Shown here one piece after another: positions 25,051 to 33,992 of a DNA stretch of 64,000 bases (position 1 is the stretch's first letter; the number at the start of each line of letters is the position of its first letter). The position numbers were made by a program, and so were the translations under genes. Source of the stretch: an uncultured Polaribacter sp. (GTDB lineage: Bacteria; Bacteroidota; Bacteroidia; Flavobacteriales; Flavobacteriaceae); the NCBI GenBank assembly GCA_943787375.1, contig CALSME010000007.1, positions 1 through 64,000 of the forward strand. The letters are read 5' to 3'. Under the pieces are notes generated by a model. The model was not told the origin of the DNA. It made no database searches and saw only the letters and a program-made list of their open reading frames with translations.

Positions 25051-25332
25051 ATGATTTTCAGAAGACAATTATTTAAACATATATTTCATAAATCGGTCTG
25101 GATCAAATGCCCTGAAGAAAGAAAGCACATGATTGCTTACATCGAAAAAAAGAAGCTGTTAATAGGGTTGACCAAGCAAGAAGTGATTCAAAAACTAGGC
25201 GATGAGTGTAATGATTCAAATTCAGATTTGTGGTCTTACTATGTGGGCTTAAAATCTGTTATTGGCAATAAGATTTATTTTTTTATCTATTTTAATAAAG
25301 AGGGGCTTGTTTACCAAACCCTTAGAAGTTGA
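25051..25332 (+). CDS. Small protein with SmpA/BamE-like motif (paralog 2)
   Basis: 93 residues. LIGLTKQEVIQKLGDE and LWSYYVGLK match the same positions of the protein at 24200, and both begin with a basic segment plus W-x-x-C and RKHM. No signal peptide. The C-terminus IYFFIYFNKEGLVYQT is strand-like. It ends 37 bp before the convergent LytTR gene. The pair suggests a duplicated promoter-leader-gene unit. Confidence 0.72.
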   Translation: MIFRRQLFKHIFHKSVWIKCPEERKHMIAYIEKKKLLIGLTKQEVIQKLGDECNDSNSDLWSYYVGLKSVIGNKIYFFIYFNKEGLVYQTLRS

Positions 25333-25368
25333 GGATCGTCGTTTCTTAAACTGAGGCGCTATTTGATA

Positions 25369-26112
25369 CTATATTAATTTTAAAAATTGATAAAATGATT
25401 CTTGTCTGCGTTTAGCAACTGGAATTTGTATTTGATATGCAAATTCACACATCAAATGCTTCGTTTTCTTTATTTTTAGAATCTTGTCAATATTTACAAT
25501 AAACTTATTGTGTGTTCGAAAGAATTTTTTTGGATTCAATTCTTTTTCAAAATTTCCAATGTTTCGGGAGGCCAACCTATTTTTGTTGTCTTCGGTATGA
25601 ATAATGGTGTATTTTCCATCTGCTTCTAAGAAAACGATGCTTTCGGGGGCAATCAATTCAATTTCTTTAATTCCTTGAACAGCAATTTTTTTAGTGTAGT
25701 CAACTTCATGGAGCGCTTGCTTGCTTTTGTGCGCCGCTTCTTTTATTGATATTTTACGGATCGCTTTATAAATTGCTTTTTTTAAAAGGGAGATTTCTAT
25801 GGGCTTTAATACATAGGAAGCGATGTTGTTATTGACGGCTCTAACGCCAAAATGTTTGTGGGAACTAATTAGGATTACTTCGCTATTTGTAGGCGCTATC
25901 GTTTCTAAAAAGCTAAAGATGGTATCGTTTCCGATTTCAATATCTAAAAGAAGCATGTCGGGTTGCATTCTCGTGTATGCTTCAAGGCCCTGATGAAGAT
26001 TGTTTGCGGACTGAACACTTACAACTTCAGTAAAGTGTTTTTTTAATATTTTTTGAAGAATTTCTATGCTTGTGGAGTCATCATCTACTAAAAGTGCACT
26101 GTATTTTTTCAA
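25369..26112 (-). CDS. LytTR response regulator (second copy)
   Basis: 247 residues. The receiver domain has DDD at 10-12, Asp57 in LLLDIEIG and a Lys in VLKPIE. The LytTR domain (about 145-247) contains SIVFLEADGKYTIIH and FFRTHNKFIVNIDKI, closely parallel to the protein at 19963. No kinase is adjacent. The gene is divergent from the zinc-ribbon gene at 26299, with three-box promoter F between them, oriented toward the zinc ribbon. Confidence 0.93.
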   Translation of the reverse strand: MKKYSALLVDDDSTSIEILQKILKKHFTEVVSVQSANNLHQGLEAYTRMQPDMLLLDIEIGNDTIFSFLETIAPTNSEVILISSHKHFGVRAVNNNIASYVLKPIEISLLKKAIYKAIRKISIKEAAHKSKQALHEVDYTKKIAVQGIKEIELIAPESIVFLEADGKYTIIHTEDNKNRLASRNIGNFEKELNPKKFFRTHNKFIVNIDKILKIKKTKHLMCEFAYQIQIPVAKRRQESFYQFLKLI

Positions 26113-26198
26113 ACGCTTTTTTTGTAAAGATAGCTTTTTTTTGTGGATTTGTTAAGGGTTTTTGTTAAACAAAAATGGATATTTTTGGATTCAGAATT

Positions 26199-26256
26199 CC
26201 CGTTTATTCCTTTTATTTATACCACTTGTTCTCAATAGCTCCCATTTGTTTATTTG
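26199..26256 (+). promoter_or_regulatory. Three-box promoter F
   Basis: Boxes start at 26201 (CGTTTATT), 26223 (CACTTGTT) and 26243 (CATTTGTT), spaced 22 and 20 bp, ending TATTTG. It lies 42 nt upstream of the zinc-ribbon gene and in the divergent gap from the LytTR gene at 26112. Confidence 0.7.
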
Positions 26257-26298
26257 TAGCTTATTGAGGGCTTCATTTCTGTTAACTTTACAAAAAAA

Positions 26299-26505
26299 AT
26301 GAACATGCATTGTCCCTACTGTAGAACGAACAACAAACAGCAAGTTAGAATTCCTAGGAATTTTATCTTTAAATTGTTGACCTCCGGAAAATCGTATGTT
26401 TGTTATTCCTGTGGGCGCAAATATTTTTTTGGAAATCTATCTACATTCCTTATTCCCTCCATTTTTTATTTTTTTGGAAGCAAAAAAAATAAAAGTTGTT
26501 TTTAA
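26299..26505 (+). CDS. Small zinc-ribbon protein with hydrophobic tail
   Basis: 68 residues. CPYC at 5-8 and CYSCGRKY near 35-38 form a four-cysteine zinc ribbon. A hydrophobic segment (about 46-60) and a basic SKKNK tail follow, so it may be membrane-attached. It has promoter F. No function recognised; a general zinc-ribbon call only. Confidence 0.65.
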   Translation: MNMHCPYCRTNNKQQVRIPRNFIFKLLTSGKSYVCYSCGRKYFFGNLSTFLIPSIFYFFGSKKNKSCF

Positions 26506-26706
26506 AATATTTTTTTGGTGAATGATTCCAATACTTTTCAATTAGCGTAGTTGTAGAGATTTGATCAGCGCTTCTCTTCTTAAATACCAACAATAAAGCG
26601 CCGTTTTTTTACGTTTAAGGATTCTATTAAAACAATGCGTTAAAAAACTATATATTTTTGTTTTAAAAACAATATATTTGGAAAATTATTATATAATCTG
26701 TACTAA

Positions 26707-27690
26707 ATGAAGCAAATTTATACAAAGCTTAGCTTTTTGTTCTCTCTTTTTATTGCAATGAATTCTTTTTCTCAAGAAACTCTTCCAATTTATTGGGATT
26801 ATCTTTCTGATAACGTGTATTTACTTCATCCAGCTGCAGCAGGGATCGGAAATTCGTCTAAATTAAGGTTTACTGCAAGACAGCAATGGCAAGGGATTCC
26901 AAATGCTCCCGCTTTACAGACGGTAAGTTTTCATACAAAATTAGGAGAAGAAACAAATGCTGGATACGGTTTTGTGTTGTTCAACGATCAAAACGGATTT
27001 CATTCTCAACAAGGCTTGCAAGGAACCTATGCCTACCATCTGCCATTGAGTGACGGTCGCATGTTTGAACAACTTTCTTTTGGATTGTCTTTTACATTTG
27101 TTCAAAACCAGTCCGATCAAAGATCGTTCTTTGGAGATCCAGCGGTTTCACAAATCATTGAAAGTACGAGTTATTACAATGCAGATTTTGGAATGTCTTA
27201 TCATTTGGGAGGGTTCTCTTCCTATTTTACAGTGAAGAATTTGTTGCTTACCGCAAAAAATAACTTAAATATTAATGAACCCCTCGATTTAAGGAATTAT
27301 ATCTTTACGGCAGGGTATTACTTTGGTCAAGAAAATAAGGTACAGTTGGAACCTTCTGTGATGCTACAGTTTCGAGAAGCTACTGGCGAACGATTTGCCG
27401 ATCTTAATTTAAAAGCCTACAAGACTTTTGGCAATACCCAATTATGGGCTGCTTTGTCTTTTAGAAAAAATTTTGATACTGGTGCTATCGAGAACGCTCA
27501 ATACATAACACCAATTGTGGGGTTGAACTTTAAGAACTTTATGTTTTCTTATACCTATACCCGTCAATTGAACGATATTGTGCTAAGCAGCGCTGGTTTC
27601 AATCAATTAGGTGTTGGGTTGAATTTATTTACTAGGGAACCCAGAGGTGCAGCCTGTCCAAACATTAATGCTGCTTTTAACGGCTTTTAG
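26707..27690 (+). CDS. PorP/SprF family T9SS-associated outer-membrane protein
   Basis: 327 residues with a signal peptide (LFIAMNSFSQ). The N-terminal segment LPIYWDYLSDNVYLLHPAAAG followed by RQQWQGIPNAPALQT is the PorP/SprF signature. The rest is a beta-barrel ending QLGVGLNLF plus a short tail. PorP/SprF proteins anchor or assist T9SS and gliding adhesins in the outer membrane. Here it stands alone, without an adjacent SprB-like adhesin. It converges with murI, overlapping its end by 4 nt. Confidence 0.92.
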   Translation: MKQIYTKLSFLFSLFIAMNSFSQETLPIYWDYLSDNVYLLHPAAAGIGNSSKLRFTARQQWQGIPNAPALQTVSFHTKLGEETNAGYGFVLFNDQNGFHSQQGLQGTYAYHLPLSDGRMFEQLSFGLSFTFVQNQSDQRSFFGDPAVSQIIESTSYYNADFGMSYHLGGFSSYFTVKNLLLTAKNNLNINEPLDLRNYIFTAGYYFGQENKVQLEPSVMLQFREATGERFADLNLKAYKTFGNTQLWAALSFRKNFDTGAIENAQYITPIVGLNFKNFMFSYTYTRQLNDIVLSSAGFNQLGVGLNLFTREPRGAACPNINAAFNGF

Positions 27691-28493
27691 AAGTCTGTTT
27701 CTAAAATTATGAAAGATTTTTCTTTCTCAGGATCTGCCATTAATTCGGTTAAGGTACTTTTGTCCCAATTAATTAAAAATTGATGTGAAGGCTTATTTTT
27801 GGTTTGGACTGTTTTTAGGAGGCCCGCTTCAGATAATACTTTCTTAGTTTGTTTTGCAACGGCTTGTCCAGAATCGATAATGTGGATTTTTGGGCCAATA
27901 ATTTTTCGGATTTTCGGAATTAAATATGGATAATGCGTGCAACCCAATACCAAACAATCTATATTTTCAGAAATCATCGGCTGAAGGTAATGCTGCAATA
28001 ACTGTGTCATTTCTTCGGACTCCAGTTTTCCATTTTCGATGCCTGCAACCAGGCCGGAACCAATTTGTTCGACAATTTGAATGTTACTGTTTAGTTTTTG
28101 TGACGTCTTTTCAAACAGTGCACTGTTTAAAGTTCCTTTGGTTGCCAATATACCAATGGTATTGGTCTTGGTTTGGAGTGCTGCGGGTTTTATTGCGGGC
28201 TCTATGCCGATAAAAGGGACTTTATAATGTGCTCGTAAATAGGCAATGGCATTGGTTGTAGCTGTATTGCAGGCAACCACAATAATTTTACAGTTTCTGT
28301 TGAGTAGGTACTCTGTGTTTTTAATGGCCAATGCAATGATCTCTTCTTTGCTTTTCGTGCCGTAGGGAGCGTGTTTGCTATCGGAGAGATACAGTGTGCT
28401 CTCCATGGGCAATAGTTGGTTAATTTCCTTCCAGATAGAAGTGCCACCAACTCCAGAATCAAAGATCCCGATCGAAAAGTCTTTTTGTTTCAT
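27687..28493 (-). CDS. murI: Glutamate racemase
   Basis: 268 residues. IGIFDSGVGG opens the protein. The two catalytic cysteines are Cys75 in VACNTATT and Cys185 in LGCTHYPY. It supplies D-glutamate for peptidoglycan. Length is normal for the family. It is the last gene of the bamA-ompH block but is separated by a terminator hairpin at 28508, so it probably has its own promoter. Confidence 0.95.
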   Translation of the reverse strand: MKQKDFSIGIFDSGVGGTSIWKEINQLLPMESTLYLSDSKHAPYGTKSKEEIIALAIKNTEYLLNRNCKIIVVACNTATTNAIAYLRAHYKVPFIGIEPAIKPAALQTKTNTIGILATKGTLNSALFEKTSQKLNSNIQIVEQIGSGLVAGIENGKLESEEMTQLLQHYLQPMISENIDCLVLGCTHYPYLIPKIRKIIGPKIHIIDSGQAVAKQTKKVLSEAGLLKTVQTKNKPSHQFLINWDKSTLTELMADPEKEKSFIILETDF

Positions 28494-28507
28494 TGTTGTA
28501 AAAATAA

Positions 28508-28537
28508 AAAAACCTACTCAAAAAGAGTAGGTTTTTC
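28508..28537. terminator. Terminator between ompH and murI
   Basis: AAAACCTACTC and GAGTAGGTTTT form a stem around a short A-rich loop, with T-runs on both sides. On the minus strand it ends the ompH transcript. Confidence 0.8.
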
Positions 28538-28557
28538 TTATTTAATAAAATAGGTAC

Positions 28558-29079
28558 TTAGTTTCTTGGTTGTGGATCTGCTAATAAACCTAACTTTGCT
28601 TTTACCGCTTCGTATAAGTCTTCCCCTTTTTTAACGATTAACATGTTGGAAGTAAAAACGTATAAAATACCTTTTGTAGCTGCTACTGCGTTAATTGCAT
28701 CAATTGCTTTTTTGTTAATTGGCTCTAAACCTTTGGTTTGTATTTGTTGCAATTCTTGCGGTGCCATTTGTTGTGCATTCTGAAGTCTTTGGTAGTCTCC
28801 TTGCAATTCTGCTTTTCTTTTTTGATTGGTTTCATCTGTTTGAGTTGTTGCTTCAGCATCGTACTTCTTAGCTTTGTTCTCAAACTTTTTCTTCATGCCT
28901 TCAATATCATCCTTCATTGTTTTTGCTTTCTTGTCCAAATCTGCAAACAATGCTCTTGTTTCAGACATATTAGCTACAACTCTTTCAAAATCAACATGTG
29001 CTACTTTTTGTGCATTTGTAATACCACCAAATCCTAATGTAAACACAGCAATTAATAGTAACGTTTTAAAATTCTTCAT
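28558..29079 (-). CDS. OmpH/Skp-family periplasmic chaperone
   Basis: 173 residues with a signal peptide (FTLGFGGITNAQ). Mature part VAHVDFERVV is the OmpH opening strand. A long coiled coil (about 40-115) has KKAKTMKDDIEGMKKK, and the C-terminal LYVFTSNMLIV strand completes the Skp head. It chaperones unfolded outer-membrane proteins toward BamA. It is the second of two tandem homologues, 17 bp after the first. Confidence 0.92.
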   Translation of the reverse strand: MKNFKTLLLIAVFTLGFGGITNAQKVAHVDFERVVANMSETRALFADLDKKAKTMKDDIEGMKKKFENKAKKYDAEATTQTDETNQKRKAELQGDYQRLQNAQQMAPQELQQIQTKGLEPINKKAIDAINAVAATKGILYVFTSNMLIVKKGEDLYEAVKAKLGLLADPQPRN

Positions 29080-29095
29080 TCTTGGTTTAATTTAA

Positions 29096-29869
29096 TTAAT
29101 TATTATTGTTTTTTTGTTCTTCTTTTTTCTTTTTTGCAGCTTCCTGCTTCTCTTTTAATAACTTTCTTTTGGCTTCTTTTTTTGCTAATAATTCTGCTCT
29201 TCTATCTGCAATAAGTTGCTTTTTCTTTTCTTTCTTCGCGAGTAATTCTTCTCTTTGTTTCTTCTTCGCTTCTAACAGTGCTTTTTGTCTGGCACTTACT
29301 TCTGGAGCTATTTTCTTTTCTTGTTGTTTTGCTTTTCGATCTGCAACTTTTCGAGTCTTATCGATCGATGCTAAAACAATTTCGCTAATATCGTATTTTT
29401 TATTCGAATATAGCATAATCAATTCGCTAGATTTATCAAAAACGAAGTCATATTTTTTTGTTTTTACAATTTTTTGAATTGCATAGTAAACTTGATCTTG
29501 TATTGGCTTGACCAATTGCTTTCTAACGAGGAACATGTCTCCATTTGGGCCAAAGTACAAAGATTCCAATCGTCGTAATTCTTCTTGTTTTAAAGTAATG
29601 TCTTCTTCTTTTTCTTCGATTAAATCGTTGGTAAGAATTGCTTTTTCGTTGGCTAAATCTGTTTTTAAAATTTCAATATGCCTTGCTTCGGTGTCTAGAT
29701 TTTTCTTCCACTTTGCAATTTTGGCATTCAATGTATTTTGAGCTTGGATATATTCTGGCAGGTTTTCTAGAATATACTCCATGTCAATGTAAGCAATTCG
29801 TTGGCTTTTTTGGGCATAACTCCCGAATGCAATAAGTGAAAGAACGATACAAAAAACTAATTTTCTCAT
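29096..29869 (-). CDS. OmpH/Skp-family chaperone with long lysine-rich tail
   Basis: 257 residues, signal peptide ending SYAQ. RIAYIDMEYILENLPEY starts the OmpH domain (about 22-180), with a coiled coil in the middle. The C-terminal 80 residues are an extended K/E/A-rich helix with repeated KKxAEL/AKKE units and an asparagine end. The tail is unusual for Skp but common in flavobacterial homologues. It lies 62 bp downstream of bamA. Confidence 0.9.
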   Translation of the reverse strand: MRKLVFCIVLSLIAFGSYAQKSQRIAYIDMEYILENLPEYIQAQNTLNAKIAKWKKNLDTEARHIEILKTDLANEKAILTNDLIEEKEEDITLKQEELRRLESLYFGPNGDMFLVRKQLVKPIQDQVYYAIQKIVKTKKYDFVFDKSSELIMLYSNKKYDISEIVLASIDKTRKVADRKAKQQEKKIAPEVSARQKALLEAKKKQREELLAKKEKKKQLIADRRAELLAKKEAKRKLLKEKQEAAKKKKEEQKNNNN

Positions 29870-29931
29870 TTATATTATGTGTTTATAAAAAACCGTGCCA
29901 AAAAAGGACATCTTACAAATGTACTCTTTTC

Positions 29932-32514
29932 TTAGAACTGTCTTCCGATTATAAAATGTGTTTGCCACCCCGATTTTAATACTTGTCCAGGCAATGGATC
30001 AAATCCATGGGCAAAATCAATTCCTAAAAGACCAAATGCTGGCATAAATACTCGAATTCCTAATCCAGCCGATCTCTTTACTTCAAACGGTTTAAATTCA
30101 TCAAAAGTATCATACGAATTTCCTGCTTCTAAAAATCCAACCGCATATATGGATGCTGAAGGTGTATCTGTAATGGAATACCTTAGCTCTAGTTGGTATT
30201 TGCTGTACATGGTTCCACCCCCATTTTCTAAGGGTGTTAAACGGCTATTCTCATACCCTCTTAATCCAATGGTTTCTCTACCGTCCAATTGAAAGGCAGC
30301 AACACCATCTCCCCCAACAAAATATCTTTCAAATGGCGTATGTCCAACGGCTTCATTGTAGTAGCCCAAATAGCCAATTTCTATGTTCTTCATAAGCACC
30401 AGCTTATCGGTAAAACCGGTATACCATTTCCCTTTCATACTTATTTTATAGTATTCCAACCATTTGTAGTTTTCTGCTATTTTGTCATTCTTTTCTTCTG
30501 CGGTTAAGTCTTCTGAAACGGAATAATCTTTCCCGTTTATTAATGAGTAGGGTAGGGTTGCTTTTACTCCAACAGAAAATTCAGATCCGTACGTAGGGAA
30601 AATCAAACTTGGTCCCGATGAGTTTCTAGTTAAACTCACATTGTAAGCCAAATTGTTTAAGGTTCCATTGCTTAATACATCGCTTCCCACTCTAAATCCA
30701 TAGTTATTTAAATTGAAACTTTGGTAACTAATGCTTTGTGATAATTGAAAGAAATCATCTGGCCACTGTAAACGTTGCCCTAAGCCTAAGGAGGCTCCAA
30801 TGATTCCTAAACTTTGATCTTTGTCTACTTCAAAAGTTTGTGGATTGATTTGATATTGATTGGATGAATAAATGGAGAATGATAATGATTTTGGTTTCTT
30901 ACCTCCTAACCAAGGCTCTGAGAAAGAAAAACTATAGGTATTGTAGGTTCTACTAGATTGTAAACGAATCGATAATGTTTGACCGTCTCCCATTGGTAAG
31001 GGTTTGTAGGCCGCTTTATTGAACATGTTGCGGAAAGAGAAATTGTTAAAAGACAGTCCAAGGGTTCCAATAAAGGATCCTCCTCCATATCCTCCTTGGA
31101 GTTCAATTTGACTTCCTCCCTTTTCAACTACATTGAAATTAATATCGGCTGTTTTGTTTTGATAATCTGGATTGACATCGGGCGTTACATTTTGATCAAA
31201 AAATCCGAGTTGCCCAATCTCACGAATGGATCTAATAATGGCACTTCTGCTAAATAAGTCTCCTGGTTTTACACGCAATTCTCTAAACAATACATGATCG
31301 TTTGTTTTGTCGTTTCCAGAAACAGATACTTTTTTAATGGTTGCTTTTTCGTCTTCTCGAATTCTGATTTCTACGGTAATTGAATCGTTTTCTACTTTAG
31401 TTTCTACAGCATTTACTGAAGAAAACAAAAACCCATTGTCTTGATACAAGGTCGATAAATCTTGGGATGTTGGACTTCCGTCTCCACTCACACGTTCTTT
31501 TAAAACAACGCCATTGTAAACATCTCCATTTTCTATGCGTAAGAATTGTTTTAAGTACTCGTCGGTGTATTCTTTGTTTCCAACAAATAAAATTTCAGAA
31601 AAACGGTATTGTTTCCCTTCTTCCAATTCAATTTCTAAGTTGATGGTGTTGTCGTCATTCCAGGTAAGTTTGTCGCTCAAAATTCGTGCATCTCGATATC
31701 CTAAAGCACTATACATCTTTAAAATACTTTCTAAATCTTCTCGATAGTCATCTTCAATATATTTTGACCCCTTCCAAAAACGTCCAAAGAATTTTCTTTT
31801 GGTGTTTTTCATAGCCTTTCGCAACTTGTAGTTAGAAAGTGATGCGTTGCCAATGAAATCAATATTTTTAATTTTGATTTTATTTCCTTTGTCAATTAGA
31901 ATTGACATGTTTACTGTATTGATATCTGTGGTATCATTTTGAATTACTAAATTCACTTTCGTTTTCAAATATCCTTTGTCGGTATATTTCTTTTCGAAAT
32001 AATTTTTGGTGGTAACAATGAGGTTGTCGGTTACCATTGCTCCAATTTTTAATTCGGCTTCTTCAATCAGTGTTTTTGCTTTTGACTTTTTAACACCACT
32101 CACTTTTACCGTATTTAATTGCGGCAATTCTTGGACATCAAATTGAAGATATACAGCCGTACTGTCTACTTTTTCAAGATATACATCTACGTTGCTAAAT
32201 TGTTTACTCTCATACAATTTTTTGATGGCACTGGTCAATTTGTCTCCTGGAAGTTTAATTTTCAGTCCAGGTCTCAGTCCGGTAAAGACACGAACGGTTT
32301 CTTCACTAAACTTTTTTAGCCCCCTAACACTAATGCCTCCCAAAACGTATTCTTTTCCTTCAACGAAAGAAACGTTCTGGAAAAGGGTATCTTTCTTTAT
32401 TTGAGTAATACTGTCAGTTTTTGTTTGCGAATTTGCAATCAAAGTAAAAAAAAGTGCAGTAAATACTAATACAACAGAAATGCTATTCTGTAATTTGTTC
32501 GCTTGTTTTTCCAA
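29932..32514 (-). CDS. bamA: BamA outer-membrane protein assembly factor
   Basis: 860 residues with a signal segment, then five POTRA domains (about 45-430; first with VRGLKKFSEETVRVF) and a C-terminal barrel (about 460-860) of the Omp85 type, with a FVGGDGVAAFQLDGRETIGLRGY loop split into the usual conserved regions and a final FIIGRQF. It inserts beta-barrel proteins. Its start overlaps the end of uppS by 32 nt, so the two are translationally linked. Confidence 0.95.
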   Translation of the reverse strand: MEKQANKLQNSISVVLVFTALFFTLIANSQTKTDSITQIKKDTLFQNVSFVEGKEYVLGGISVRGLKKFSEETVRVFTGLRPGLKIKLPGDKLTSAIKKLYESKQFSNVDVYLEKVDSTAVYLQFDVQELPQLNTVKVSGVKKSKAKTLIEEAELKIGAMVTDNLIVTTKNYFEKKYTDKGYLKTKVNLVIQNDTTDINTVNMSILIDKGNKIKIKNIDFIGNASLSNYKLRKAMKNTKRKFFGRFWKGSKYIEDDYREDLESILKMYSALGYRDARILSDKLTWNDDNTINLEIELEEGKQYRFSEILFVGNKEYTDEYLKQFLRIENGDVYNGVVLKERVSGDGSPTSQDLSTLYQDNGFLFSSVNAVETKVENDSITVEIRIREDEKATIKKVSVSGNDKTNDHVLFRELRVKPGDLFSRSAIIRSIREIGQLGFFDQNVTPDVNPDYQNKTADINFNVVEKGGSQIELQGGYGGGSFIGTLGLSFNNFSFRNMFNKAAYKPLPMGDGQTLSIRLQSSRTYNTYSFSFSEPWLGGKKPKSLSFSIYSSNQYQINPQTFEVDKDQSLGIIGASLGLGQRLQWPDDFFQLSQSISYQSFNLNNYGFRVGSDVLSNGTLNNLAYNVSLTRNSSGPSLIFPTYGSEFSVGVKATLPYSLINGKDYSVSEDLTAEEKNDKIAENYKWLEYYKISMKGKWYTGFTDKLVLMKNIEIGYLGYYNEAVGHTPFERYFVGGDGVAAFQLDGRETIGLRGYENSRLTPLENGGGTMYSKYQLELRYSITDTPSASIYAVGFLEAGNSYDTFDEFKPFEVKRSAGLGIRVFMPAFGLLGIDFAHGFDPLPGQVLKSGWQTHFIIGRQF

Positions 32515-33226
32515 ATCTTCGTTCTCTATTCTGATATTCTATTATTGCATCATAAAAATGCGCTTCTCTAAAGTCTGGCCAAAGAATATCTGTGAAATAT
32601 AATTCGGCATATGCCATTTGCCATAATAAGAAATTACTAATGCGTTGTTCTCCACTTGTTCTTATCATTAAATCAACGTCGGGCAAATTAAATGTATATA
32701 AATGGTTATTTATAGTGTTTTCGTTAATTTCTTTTATTAAAAGTTCATTATTAACAACTTTTTTAGATATGTTTTTGAATGTATTAACAATTTCTTCTCG
32801 AGATCCATAACTTAATGCCAAAGTGAGTATGATTCTCGTATTGTCTTTTGTGTCAGCAATTACACCCTTCAACACTTTTTGTGCTTTGGTAGGTAGGTTT
32901 TCAATTCCGCCAATGGCATTTACCTGGACGCCGTTTTTTTGAAAGTCCTCCAGTTCTTTATTCAAAGAATGAACCAAGAGACTCATTAATGCATCTACTT
33001 CCAATTTAGGCCGTTTCCAATTCTCGGTAGAAAAGGCATATAATGTGATTGCTTCAATACCAATTTCTGCAGCTGCTTTTACCGTTTCACGAACTGCTGT
33101 AAGGGCATTTTTATGTCCAAAAACTCTACTCATTCCTTTACTTTTTGCCCAGCGCCCATTTCCATCCATAATCACGGCAACGTGTTTTGGAACATTATGT
33201 AAATTAATTTGTAGTTTTTTATCCAT
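32483..33226 (-). CDS. uppS: Isoprenyl (undecaprenyl diphosphate) synthase
   Basis: 247 residues. HVAVIMDGNGRWA carries the catalytic Asp21; ITLYAFSTENWKRP and DLMIRTSGEQRISNFL and ELYFTDILWPDF are the family's conserved regions. It makes the C55 carrier lipid for peptidoglycan and polysaccharides. It starts 3 bp after the upstream DUF6089-like gene and overlaps bamA, forming one unit for envelope biogenesis. Confidence 0.96.
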   Translation of the reverse strand: MDKKLQINLHNVPKHVAVIMDGNGRWAKSKGMSRVFGHKNALTAVRETVKAAAEIGIEAITLYAFSTENWKRPKLEVDALMSLLVHSLNKELEDFQKNGVQVNAIGGIENLPTKAQKVLKGVIADTKDNTRIILTLALSYGSREEIVNTFKNISKKVVNNELLIKEINENTINNHLYTFNLPDVDLMIRTSGEQRISNFLLWQMAYAELYFTDILWPDFREAHFYDAIIEYQNRERRFGKTSEQITE

Positions 33227-33229
33227 AAA

Positions 33230-33907
33230 TTATAATCCTTTTGTGTAACAGGCTGGTCGACCAAATGTATATACTAGTGAAACCCCTGTAAAGGCATACC
33301 AATCGTTTCCATTGCCTCCAAAATCCAATGCGGGAAATCTCCCGGTTGTATAATCTAAATCGTCCTCAAAAGTATACCTTACTTTCGCTTCTATTGCAAA
33401 GGCAAAGGCGCCTCCGAGTTTTGATTTATACCCTACACCAAATGGAATTGCATAGGAGGTTTTGTTGGTATAGGTGATGGCACCATTGGTGGCAACATTT
33501 TGTGCAGATTTATATTGAAATGAAGCCAGTTCAATTAGAATATAAGGAGTTGCCGATTTTCCTGGAGAAGAAAGTTCGTACTCATAAAAATTATATTCTA
33601 AACCCACTGCAAATTCATTTATGGTGTTGTTAAATTGATATCCTCTTTCTGTTTTATAATCGGTGCTTGCATCTTTGTCGTCACCGGCAATTGGAAGGTA
33701 ACTAAAAGTACCTCTTAGGGCCATTCTTGGATTCCAGTTCCATTTATAAATCAATCCTCCTGCAAGTTGGCTGGGATAAATGTAATGGGTGCGTCCAATA
33801 TCTCCCACATAGTTTGACCCTCCTACAAAGAATCCGATTTCATTAATTTGACTCAATGAAATGGATGAAAAACTGATACAAATTATGAATAATATACATT
33901 TTTTCAT
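33230..33907 (-). CDS. DUF6089-like outer-membrane beta-barrel protein
   Basis: 225 residues from the ATG at 33907 (a TTG at 33913 is in frame). Signal peptide ends near SLSQ; EIGFFVGGSNYVGDIGRTHYI and the ten or so amphipathic strands match the DUF6089/porin-like proteins found upstream of uppS and bamA in Flavobacteria. The C-terminus ACYTKGL is not barrel-like. Role unknown, but its conserved position suggests an envelope function. Confidence 0.82.
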   Translation of the reverse strand: MKKCILFIICISFSSISLSQINEIGFFVGGSNYVGDIGRTHYIYPSQLAGGLIYKWNWNPRMALRGTFSYLPIAGDDKDASTDYKTERGYQFNNTINEFAVGLEYNFYEYELSSPGKSATPYILIELASFQYKSAQNVATNGAITYTNKTSYAIPFGVGYKSKLGGAFAFAIEAKVRYTFEDDLDYTTGRFPALDFGGNGNDWYAFTGVSLVYTFGRPACYTKGL

Positions 33908-33992
33908 GTTCAAAAATAGCGTGCAAATATATGGATTTCAATTTGCTTTAAAAAGTTAATATCCAGTCTTTTTTGAATAACAACGAATTTGC

